Source of the DNA: Ditylenchus dipsaci
Lineage: Eukaryota > Nematoda > Chromadorea > Rhabditida > Anguinidae
NCBI GenBank assembly: GCA_004194705.1
Contig: SADC01001025.1
Span: forward strand, 310,001-374,000
Length of the DNA: 64,000 nt
Direction of reading: 5' to 3'
The position numbers were made by a program, and so were the translations under genes. Positions 1 to 12,000 of this stretch are shown piece by piece. Position 1 is the stretch's first letter; every line of letters starts with the position of its first letter. The notes beneath the pieces are model-generated. The model was given only the letters and a program-made list of their open reading frames with translations. It was not told where the DNA came from and ran no database searches.

Positions 1-41
1 AATGATTTTGACGGAAGATTTAATGTTTTTGACGGGTGTTT

Positions 42-3000
42 TCAGGTACAGCCAATGAAACAATGTCGAAAAATCGCATGGCTACGGCACCTGAAAGACT
101 TCAACATCCTACTTCCGACATCCATTGGAGCCGCCTTATTACCCAAAAAGTAAAAAATACCTGGGAGGTATATTTAGAGAAACATAATGAGCAGAGTCAT
201 TAGTGTACATCGGCCAAGTGAAGTTTTCAGTCGACGGGTTCCTAAAAACGGGAAACATATATTTTATATTGAATACAGTCGGCACTTAATTTAGCGTTCT
301 TCTTGGGGACCAGAAGTGTCTAAAATCTTACAGTATTTCTATTAGAATTTGGCCGTAATCAGGCCAAAAAAGGGATACCGTATTCACTCTATTAACTCCT
401 CAACTTCTAATAACTCTCCCCACATGGACTCCATATCTTAGCCTAGAGAATTTTTTGTGAAAATCTGCTTTTGTTAGCACTAGCTAACAAAAGCTTAGTT
501 ACCACGAGCTCAAACGATTCCTTTTGTTTTAAATTTTGGTTGAGCACCCGAAAACTTTGGTTGAGTTCCCACAAAGTCGTGCGTCAATTAGATTGTAAAA
601 ATAGCATCATATACAGTTGACTCTTCATATAAGAGTCCACCAGGACCGGATTTTTATCCGCTAGAGACAGAATCTCATATATAGGGAGTTCACTTAGAAA
701 ATTTGGGTACCCGAACCCGAACCGAAATTTTCGGGTACCCGAACCGATAGCCGAAACCCGAAACTTTCGGGTACCCGAACCGAACCGATATCCGAAAAAA
801 CGGAGTCGCGCAACAAAATTTCATAGGGTTTTACAGGAACAATTTTTATTTTCGGTCGCAGATATCTATACTCAAAATGACGGCTAGAATCTAGCAAACA
901 TTTTGGTAATAAAAAATTTTCAATCTGATATAAAAATGTTTTAGGAAAAATCACAAGTATGTGGCAAATTGGCGTGTTGCGTCACTTTCTTGCGCTAAAC
1001 ATTTTTATATCAGATTTAAAAATTTTTATTACCAAAATGTTCGCGAGATTCTAGCCGTCATTTTGAGTATAAGATGTCTGCGACCGAAAATAAAATTGTT
1101 CCTGTAAAACCCTATGAATTTTGTTGCGCGACTCGTGTTGCGCGGGAGTATGAGGGGAGCCACAGAAACAGGCTTCCTGCATACATGCTCTAATAAATCT
1201 CAGCTCTTTTATTTGAAAATGTTTCTCGAATAATTTTTTGTCCGCATGTAAATGGTTGAAATACTTTTCGACCCTGAAATGGCGCTTTTTCTGCCGGAAA
1301 TGGCACTTTTCCTGCCAGAAATTTTAAAAAGCTTTTATTCTCAAAGGTTCTCTTATCATTTTTTTTAAATTTTTATGACCAACGTGTAGCCCAGAATCTC
1401 AGCTTTCTAACAAGCTATTAACTGACTGAATGAAGTTTTAATAAGTTGGAGAAAAAAAATAAGTTGGAGAAAAAATCTTTTAATGAAGCAAATTTTTTCA
1501 AAATGTAGTCCGTTCAAAAACCGATCTCTCCAACTTTTTGAAATTTCATTCAGTCAGTTAATAGCTTGTTAGAAAGCTGAGATTCTGGGCTATACGTTGG
1601 TCAAAAAATTTAAAAAATTATAAGGAAACCCTGAGAATGAAAGCCTTTTAAAATTTCCGGCAGGAAAAGTGCCATTTCCGGCAGAAAAAGCGCCATTTCA
1701 GGGTCGAAAAGTGTAACAACCATTAAAATTTGTTCAAAATGTAGAACCGTCGACTAATCGATGCCCAGCGTTGCTTGAGCATGCCAGGTCGGACGGTTTT
1801 GCACTATTCCAATAAGCCATAAGGTACTATAGCCTATAACTAGATTCGCCTCGTCTAGAACATAACATTTAAGTTTAAAATGCAAATAAAAAACAATCCG
1901 AAAAATCATTTTCCATATTCGAAAAAGTGTTTTCGCTGTCCTTCCGCCGATTCAAAAACCCTAAATTGCCATTGTCATCAACGGCGATGGTCCTTTAACA
2001 CCATAATGTAGCCCTACGATTCTGGTTTCTATTGAGGTATTATTTGTTGCATCATCTATGAAAAATGTAATACATTAATGAAAAAGTATCAACAAAATTG
2101 TTGTTCTTATTTGCTTCATACTTTTACATTCTTGTATCACATTTTCATAGATTATGCAACAAATGATATCTCATTAGAAACTATGGTTGCAGTGACGAAT
2201 CTACCCCATAATCTTGTTAGTGGCCCTGTGTGATTAGTGGCCCTTTTATTCCGATCCCCTCCCTATACAGCCCTTAATCCCTTTTAAATTCAAAAGGCGC
2301 CAATTTAAATTTTTCAAATTTTGACTAAAAACCATGAAACCCCCCTGTGGTTCGAAAAAAAATTTTTCTCAGAACCAAAAAAACGCGCGGCTTTCTTATG
2401 AAATCGGGGTCGAGAAACACGAATATGAAGTTATCTCCTCCACCTGATCAGTCCCCGTGGGGGGATTCTGAACTCAAGCCGAAACTATAGTCGCAGGTCT
2501 ACATAATGGTGTTAAAACTTTTTGAAAGTGTGACAGTAAATGCGAATAAAAATGGAAATGCATGAAATATTTTCAGTCTGACACAAACAAACAAATTGTT
2601 GTAAATGTTTGATCCCACTATTTGAAATCGTGTCTCCTAACCGATAGCCGAAACCCGAAATGTTCGGGTACCCGAACCGATACCCGAAACTTTCGGATAC
2701 CCGAACTGATACCCGAAACCCGAAAAAAAACCGGGTTTCGGTTCCAATTACCCGAAAACGGGTACCCGAACCGCCAACCCTACTTATGGAGCAGTTAACT
2801 GTAAAACGCACCCTGAATGATAAAATTGGCCAGCATTCTGGTCAGCATTTTCGACATAGCTCTGTCTCTTTTGGAATATGGCTCGATGTGAAAGTTGCTG
2901 GAATAGCCTTGTGTGAATATAAAAGCGTGATCTAGTCCATGGAAGGCGTCCAACTTGAATCCTACAGCAAATATGTTGTCAAATAACCAATATATATTAT

Positions 3001-6000
3001 CGATTCACAAACCATGAGTGGTCATGTCTTTCCTGGTTATTAAAACACTGTTGTCTCCGAACATTGAGTAGAAGCGTTTATCCTCCTCTATTAAACTACC
3101 TCTGGGTATGTAGTCAAAGGAATAGACAAACACGTTGGACTGTCCCGCTCTAGCATAAGCCTGCATATGAGGAAACGTATGAGGCAAGTGAAAATTGTTA
3201 GTTTTTAAAATGGGTTCCATCAAACCCCCTCCGAAGTCGAATTTATTTTAAATTATTCAAAGACCATATTTTAAGAAAAATCTATGCAAGCCCGGGCTAG
3301 AACCCCCCTCCCATTGGGGTCTCCCCAATTCATATTCGACCAAAATTAGCACTTCTGAGTCAAAATCAGCCGAATGCTGAGAAATTAGTCCACTTGGGAA
3401 TTCTACATTTACCGTTTTCTCTTCAACTACGATACCTCAACTTCGGCTTGACATGGGGCAACAAATTCAATGTCCGCTTCTAGCTGAATTACACAAGAAA
3501 AATTTAAAGTGAGGAAAATAACACCTACATCTTGCAGGCGTATAACAACTCCTGGCATATCAAAATGAAAATCCACGTCATTCATGTATCTCAGAAAGGT
3601 GGCGTTTGAGATCAAATCGACTGTGGCATTGCTTACTTTGCCGGGCAGGCGGGCCACATACGCCGATTCAATAATTTTGCGCACTGATTCTAGAAAGAAG
3701 TACATAATGCTTAAAAAAGTGTATTGACCGATATCTGAAAACAGTTTGGAAAATAATGGCGACGATTGGGCGGACCCCGATATATTCTGATTTTTGAAAA
3801 AAATCACCCATTTCATACCCTAAACTACTGTTTAACACTGGAATGCCTGATTGTCCTAAGAGCACATCTTGGTGCAGAATTTCACGCTGAACACGACAAA
3901 AAGAAAAAAATGTGTCATTTTTTAAAAACGTTGTTAATACTTACGAACGGAGCAAAAAGTGTGATAAGGTCATTTTTTTAGTTATCGAGGTATACCATTC
4001 GACAGAGTAGGGAAAACTGCACCAGAAATAGCTTTGACAAAGGGTAAAGAGAAGCTTTGGGAGTGTTTAGCAAGACTCTCAAAAAAATTTCAAAGTCAAT
4101 TTTGACGTAAAACTTATATTTTGCGGCTTGAGTTCAGAATTTTGTATTAGAATTTTGTATCTTAGACATGATTCCGAGATTTACTCTTGACCATAAAATG
4201 CATACAGAGTCTTTTTTTGCCACAGCCCAGTTGAAAAACATGAGGGGGTGGGCGGTGGATTCGTCACTGCAACCTATTTTGCTAGAGAATTCCGAATTTT
4301 TGACAACGGATTCGAATTCAGCATGGTCGATTTGCATTAAAAATTCCCTCAGACATAAGAGCTTGCTATCAAATTTCAAATTCTGCTCAAGACAAAAATC
4401 ATTTGAATTTCAAAAAATGCGAATTTGAATATTTTTTGTCTTGAGCGGAATTTAAAATTTGACAGCAAGTTTTTATGTTTGAGGGCAGTTTCCTAAGCAA
4501 ATTGACCATGCTGAATTTGAATCCGGTGATAAAACTTGGGTATCTCTAGCAAGGGAACGTAAATATACTTTTTAAAAAGATTTATACTTTTTCAGGACCC
4601 AAAATCTTTTTATTTTTGAAGTTTTTAGTCAAAATCTTTTTTTTTTGGTGCTCAAGAATCAATAAGCTCTGGATAAAATGGCACTTTTTGACGAAAAATG
4701 ACCAAATTGTACTTTTTGGGCCAAGTGTACTTTTTTCAAAATTTTTATTTACGTACTCTGGTTTTACGTCAAAATTGGTTTTGATTTTTTTGAGAGTCTG
4801 CTAAACACTCCCAAAGCTTCTTTTTACCCGTTGTCAAAGCTATTTCTGGTGCAGTTTTCCCTGCTCTGTCGAATGGTATACCTCGATAACTAAAAGAATT
4901 ACGTTATCACACTTTTTGCTCCGTTCGTAACTATTAACAACGTTTTGGAAAATGACACAATTTTTTCTTTGAAGTAAAATTTTACATTGAATAGTCATAA
5001 ATACCTCAAGAGAGAAAGCCCGTGATCTGCGCTTTCTGTTTAATTATAAATTACAGTATTTGATAATAGAAATTGACGAGATCTGCCCTCTTGAAGTTTC
5101 ATACGAAAAAATGTTGACTTGGTCGGTTTTCCAAGGGCAGCTGACCCGCAAATAGTGATTTTATTTAAATTTTTTATTATCGTGTTCAGCGTGAAATTCT
5201 GCACCAGGATGTGCTCTTAGGACGGTCAGGCATTCCAGTGTTAAAGTTTACAATTTTTTTTATAAAAAAATATTTGCTTTTTGCAAAATTTTAAGCTGTT
5301 CGATTTTCTAAATTTTTGCGGGAACACGATATGCATACCTTCCACATGAGCATGTGAGATGTTGGTGTATCGGTAGAACTGGTAGTATTCCGCTGCAAAA
5401 GTGCCAGAAAATAGTTGAAATTGCCAATTTAAAAGTAATCAGGTTACGTTTCTTGTGTGCCCACTCTCGCCTGGCCACACCAGTGAAGAAAGGTACATGA
5501 GCATTATTCTGTACAAATTCCACACCTGACTCTAGAATAAGCTCATTGTCAACCACCATTTTGGACACTCCCAACTAAAGATACGAGAATGATCATAATA
5601 ATTGGTGGGTGGTCACCTACTTCGGCAGCCAAAGCTCGACGGAACAGTGGTGAGGAGAAGTTGACTTCATTGCGGAAGCACTCCAGCATTTCCTGAGTGT
5701 TCATGTTGCCACCATTCTAAAAGCTCTATTATACTGACCACAAAGGTAGTAGGGAGAATAGGGCTCACCACCAGGCAATCAGGCACTGAAAAGTAAAAAG
5801 ATTTCATAAGTAGAACTAGGGTTGGGTTACTGACCGGTGACTTAAAATTCCGGTGACTTACCGGTAAGTCGCATAAAACTCGGTGACTTATAAATTCTGT
5901 GTATAAATTATATACAGTATAATAGAAGAAATCTTTTTTATGTGCGTATTTATCTCATGGTGGGGCAACCCTGGAGTTGACCAATGGTCAATTTACCAGT

Positions 6001-9000
6001 CAATCTCAATATAGTATTAGAGATGTTTGTTTGTTTGTCCACTTTTGATGTTTTTGGTTTTTTCGGAGTGTTTTGTTCGGTTTTTTGGTCAAATTTTTTT
6101 TAATTGAAGCTTGGAATCTCAGGAGTAGAATGGTTGTTTTGGATTTTGGTTTTGAGATTTTTTTGGTTTCAATTTTTGGGTTTTAAGGGTTTTTGGGTTT
6201 TTTTGGTTTTAAAAATCAAAATCTCGGGGTTAAGGGCCTGAGATGGACAAGGCGCGCGGTGCATTTTATAGCCCTGAATCTCAGCTTTCTTTTAAAAAAA
6301 AAAAGATCGGCAAGAAATGACGACTTTAAAAATGGGGCTCGTCCAAGAGTATGGAGGTGGTCATTTAAACTTTAAATTTTAAAGGAAATTTGAATGTGGT
6401 CCTTTTTTGAATTTTTGTTTTTGTCTGGAGAGGAAAGTTTTTGTATTGTTTTGAACCGTTTTTATTTGTGTTTAATTTTTGTAAGATTATAACTTTAATT
6501 TTTAAGAAAGCAAGTAAGTCGGATAAGAGAGCGGATAGGGCTACCTGTAGAGTGGGTAAAAGTACCTGGAGAGCGGGAAGGGTACCTGGAGAGCGGGTAA
6601 GAGTACCTGCAGTAATCTGCAGGTAAATTCAATGTTAATGCAAATTTGAATAGAGATTTGTCTTTGTACGAATTAATTTTCTATTTCAAGCTACAGACTT
6701 TTGTTACCTTATTATTCATTTTTACTTCATCCTCTTGAACAGTTGTCCCTTTTCATTTTTTGAATCCAGGCAATTGAATTAGGCTTAAATTTTTGGATGA
6801 ATCTTTTTTATGCATGTTACATTTTACTTGACTTAAGTATGAGTCATGCTCCAGTCTGAGTGCTTCGACAACGGTAAATAATTGAAGTGCTTAGACTCGA
6901 GTATGTTCATAGTTGAGTCTCATCAATAGAGTATGAATGAGTCAAGGTGTGTCGGTTAGACCGAGATTCATAATGTGATCTCATTTGACTGTATCATCTT
7001 CTTCCGAAAATTTTCGTGTTTGTTTGTTAAATTGATCTGCAGGAGAGTGTGTAGGGGTGCCTCGAGAGTGAGTGAGGGTACCTGGAAAGTGGGTAGGGGT
7101 GCCTGGAAAGTGGATAGGCGTGCCTGGAAAGTGGATAGGGGTGCCTGGAGAGTGAATGAGAGTACCCGAAGAATATGTCAGTGTGCCTGGAGAGCGGGTA
7201 GGTGTGCCTGGAGAGTGGGTACCGGCGGATACGGACGATTTATCACAACGCCGATTTATCACAACGGACAATTTATCACAACTCCTTAAAAAGGGACAAT
7301 TTATCACATCAGTCAGAAATGGGACAATTTATCACAGCACTGTTAAATCGGACAATTTATCACAATCAGACAAAAAGGGACAATTTATCACAATTTCAAG
7401 CAAATTTGGGTTGAAAAGATTTCTGTCAGTTATTATTTATTATTTTTTCTTGTTAGAGACCCTTTCTTGCGTTTCTTTTCTCTGGATTTTTATTCCGCTC
7501 AATGTTTCGCTAATTGATTTGCATTTTTTAGTGAACTGGATGTTGGCAGGGTAAAGGGGTGAAGATAGGACCCGAACTACCTGGAAACTCACCAAAACAT
7601 CAGGAAAGTACCCGAGAAGGAGGGTGGGCGGTGAGTTTATAGGCAGGATGGGGGTGCCCAGCAAGAGGGTAGCCAGGAGGGGAAGGGGTGCTTATGAAGG
7701 GATAATCAGGAAGAATATGAGATGGATTAACATATTCTACCAATTGAAATTCCAAGATACTATAAAGGCTCCGATAGGCGCCTGTGGTCCCTAATCTTCC
7801 GATGATCTTATCTGCTTTTGTTTCTTTTGAAGACGACATCATTGTGGTCACCACGTCGCAGCACCGAAGAACCGGAAGGTCTACGCAGAAGTGGACAGAA
7901 GAATCCTGGGCAAAGTGAGTCTTTACCAAGGGGCTAATCTGATAGAATATTTGAGAGGGCCAGACCACAATATCGTTATGGATCAGTAAATTTGTTGCTA
8001 AATTTGTCGTTATGTTTGTTGAAAAAATGAAGTTCATTGTTTGATTTTGGGTTTGGGAGGAAATAAAGGTTTTTATTTGATTGCCAGTTCAGATGGTAAA
8101 GTTGTGATAAATTGTCCCTTTTTGTCTAATTGTGATAAATTGTCCGATTTAACAGTGTTGTGATAAATTGTCCCATTTCTGACTGATGTGATAAATTGTC
8201 CCTTTTTAAGGAGTTGTGATAAATTGTCCGTTGTGATAAATCGGCGTTGTGATAAATTGTCACGTACCGGGGTACCGGTCCAGGGAAGTGAGCAGGGGTA
8301 CCAGGAGTGTGTGTAGGAGTACCTGGAGTGGGTAGGGTACCTTTAGAGTTAGTAGGGCTACCTGGTGAGTGGGTAAGGGTGCCTGGAGAGTGAGTGAGGG
8401 TACCTGGAGAGTGGGTAAGGGTGCCTGGAAAGTGGATAGGGGTGCCTGAAGAGTGAGAGTACCTGAAGAGCATGTCAGTGTGCCTGGAGAGCGGGTAGGT
8501 GTGCTTGGAGAGTGGGTACCGGTACCAGGGAGTGAGCAGGGTACCTTTAGAGTTAGTAGGGGTACCTGCAGAGTGGTTAAGGGTGCTTGGAGAGCGGGAA
8601 CGGGTGCCTGGAAAGTGAGTGAGGGTACCTGTAGAATGGGTAACGGTGCCTGGACAGTGGATAGGGGTGTCTGGAGAGTGAGTGAGAGTACCTGAAGAGT
8701 ATGTCAGTGTGCTAGAGAGTGGGTGGGGTATCTAGAGAGCTGGTAGGGGCTGTATATGAACTCGTAAAATTTAAACTGGTAAAACATGAGACTCGTAAAT
8801 CATGGAACTGGTGAAAATTTTTTTTCGAAAAACATCAAACTCGATAAACAATGAACTGGAGAATCGAGTTTCATGAAACATGAAACCCGCGAAAACGAGT
8901 TTTGAAAAACATGGAACTGGTAAATTTGTTTGCTCACGTTTCTTTATCTCGTAAAACAACTTTTTACAGATTCTGTTACTCATATTTACATGTATCAGAC

Positions 9001-12000
9001 GTCTTTTCTTTGGTTTATGGTCATTCGGCGACAATAAAAAGTTTTGCCCTTTTGAAACACACTCTACAGTTTTTAAAAAAAATTCAAAAAAATTATTGAC
9101 GTACTCATGACAAAGGGTTAAAAATTGGACTTAACAAAGACAAAATCAATAGAAATTCCGATCGTATATAAATTTTGTTGATAATTCCATTCTTCGCGGC
9201 CCGTCGGGATCGACCTCTGTCGGCCGTATACAACCAACTCGTTACAAATACTGACTCGTTACACCGACTCGTTACATTGACGACTCGTTACACTTTTTTT
9301 CAAATTTGCAACTTTTTCAAATATACTCTTATTTATTGATTTCAAACAAACTACCATAAGTTTTACACAAATCTTATAATCGTATAATCGCATCTTAATA
9401 ATCGTCGAAAACTCATGTTTAAATGTCTCCTAAGTAATTTTTATGTGCTAAAAACAGATAAAAAGGTGTTTTTACACTTTCCTACGTAAAAATTGATTTT
9501 TTGGAGAAATTTTTTTTGACCGAAATGTGACTTTTTCCTTGGGGGACCAAGGCAAAGCATCTTATATTAGGGTATTATACCCCATTTCGGTCATTGGAGC
9601 TGGGCAAAAAGAGCCTCTAAATGCATTTTTGTTCAAGAGTCTTGCTCGGAATTATGTCTAAGGTAAGTGAGTGCGCGCATATCTAACTCTCAAGCCCCTG
9701 CGCCCCTTCGGGGCGCAGGGGGCTTGGTGGCTTGGAGTTGAGATGCGCACACCCACATACCTTAGACACAAATCACTCGAAAGTGACTCTGGATGCATAA
9801 AAAGGTATGCATACCAGAGTTTTTTATGCGGTAGGCCCCAGTTAACGAAACTATGTTCAAATCATATCTTTATAAGAGATGAACTGCCTTTCATTAATCA
9901 TATGCATTTTATGGTCAAGAGTCTAGCTCGGAATTATGTCTAAGGTAAGTCTGTGCGCGCATATCTAACTCTCAAGCCCCTGCGCCCCTTCGGGGCGCAG
10001 GGGCTTGGAGTTGAGATGCGCACACCCACATACCTTAGACACAAATCACTCGAAAGTGACTCTGCATGCATGAAAAAACATGCATACCAGAGTTTATTTA
10101 TGCAGTAGGCCCCAGTATTCAAAACTATGTTCAACATCTTCTTGTTAATGGGCTCTGTGGGATTAGTGGCGTTCTTTGTCCCTTCCCCTCCCAATACACC
10201 CCTAAATCCCTTAAAAAATGTTTTGGCGGGAATTCAAAAAAATATTTTTTTGAATTTTCCTAAATTTTTTACCTTGGGGGACCAAGGCAAATCGAATTTT
10301 TTTTTTCGATTTTTCGGAAATCAAAGTGTTTCCGTGCTTATTCAGAGCACGAGAATCAAAATGGGACGGGTCCTTTCCCTTCAGGAAAAGTAAATTTTTC
10401 GCTAGCTGGGGGATTCTATAGTATAGCCGAGCGAATTTTCGTAAGAAACTTTTTCGCAACAGTGAATTTTCGCAATAAGCTCTTTCGTAACGCGGTTTCA
10501 GTAACATTAGAGATATGTTAAGTTGCTTTTTTTGCTTTTTGATCCTCCTTTGATGTTTCTTATAGCTTCTATGATGTTCTGACCAAAAATAGTCAAGAAA
10601 AAAAATGAAACAGTCAGAGGGTGGAATCGAACCACTGGTGAAAAAAATTCATCCATTAACTTACCTATTGCACCATACATGCCGCTAATGATTAACAGCT
10701 ATGTGTAGCATATAATATATGAATTCTAGCTCGGAGTTTTTCACCATACCTTTGGGTATTTCTGCTGGTCTCCTAACGGATGAAAAATCGGGGGTCAACT
10801 AATTATCAAAATTTTCAGTCATATGACCTATGCTTACCAACTTTTGTGCTCATACAGTTAACAGTCATATAATTAATTATTCGAAGTGTCAAACAGTGAC
10901 AGAAAGGCCAAAACTAATGAATCAGATGAAATCCTGAATTAGAAAAATTAATTAAAAGTGAAAAAAATTTCGATTATTTCCTCTTACGAAAAAAATTCGT
11001 TACGAAATTCGCTATTACGAAAAAGTTTCTTACGAAAACTCGCTGTTACGAAACTGTTTCTTACGAAAATGTTTCTTACGAAAGTTCGTTCTTACGAAAG
11101 TTCGCTCTTACGAAATTGTCTTGTTACGAAACTTCCTACAGCCGGTGTAACGAGTCGTCAATGTAACGAGTAGGTGTAACGAGTCAGTATTTGTAACGAG
11201 TCGGTTGGCAGTCCTGGCGGCCATCCGCCGGCTGTCCGCCGTCTTACCGCCCGTTAGCCGGCCGCCCACCGGCCATCCTCCCCTTTTTCATCCGCCTCCG
11301 CCGTCCGGCCGTCCACTTTTCCGGCGCCGTCCAGGACGGGGACGGGACTGGCCCGGCGGACGGCGCCCGACTAGGACGATCACCAACCCTAAGTAGAACA
11401 CAGATATAGGCAAACCTGTGTCCTGCAAATTGCAATGATCTCTCTTCCTGCTTCTTTCAGCCATGGACTCGTGGTTCAGTGTCTCCTCCTAGATTTGAAA
11501 AATATTTATTGATCAAATAAATGAATTAAGAGTCATAGTTTAGGAATACAGTCAAACCACGGTTATACGACACTCATTAGGACCGCTTGTAGGATGCCGG
11601 ATAACCGCAGATGTCGGATACCCTAGATTTGACTGTGTATATTAAGCCCATATTTGTCCGTTCGATCAATATTTGAGGTATGAATTTGTGTATTGTTGTA
11701 ACAAAATACTGGTTCTGGGTCAAAAAATATGTTTTGGACGAAGATTTATGTGCCATGACAGTAGGGTTGACGGCGGTCGCGGTGCGGTCTTTTTTTGGAA
11801 AGCTGTGTTAACCAATTTTTTGATTCGTTTTTTAGGGGCGGCGGTAAATTCATCCTCGGTAAATTCATCCTCTGGTAAATTCATCCTCCGGTAAATTCAT
11901 CCTCTAATTTTGTCTTGACATGAATAATTTTCATTATCATACTTTTTGAATTTTTTTCGGGGAGCAGGACTCTGGATCATCTCCACACTACAGTAGCCCA

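Larger units (their letters stand above)
9236..11210. mobile_element. Foldback element, GACTCGTTACA unit
   Basis: Left array 9236-9297 (CAACTCGTTACAAATACTGA and further GACTCGTTACA units) is repeated inverted at 11143-11210 with the same order of units and spacers. Target duplication not found. The interior holds two UUCG-hairpin repeats, a tRNA-like repeat and a second foldback element at 10425-11140. Bordered on the right by a GC-rich segment. Confidence 0.6.

Noticed and set aside
42..5785. Several separate esterase genes or pseudogenes instead of one
   Set aside because: The exon groups never duplicate the same protein region and the junction phases match over all three groups; the only breaks are single lost homopolymer bases.
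7240..7400. CRISPR-like array of GGACAATTTATCAC with short spacers
   Set aside because: The spacing is irregular, spacers are mirrored in an inverted copy at 8100-8265, a 9-bp target duplication flanks the pair, and the surroundings are eukaryotic with introns.
7640..8040. Missing esterase exon 8
   Set aside because: The true exon 8, with AIHRHGSP and [12 protein letters not shown], is at 13870-13939 and fits both neighbours' phases.
7156..8695. Long open frames of repeating VPGERV / [11 protein letters not shown]
   Set aside because: They are translations of the 20-bp minisatellite in both strands, with no start context or neighbours suggesting a gene.
10605..10695. A functional tRNA gene
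   Set aside because: A and B boxes are present but the acceptor stem does not pair and the anticodon arm is not recognisable.
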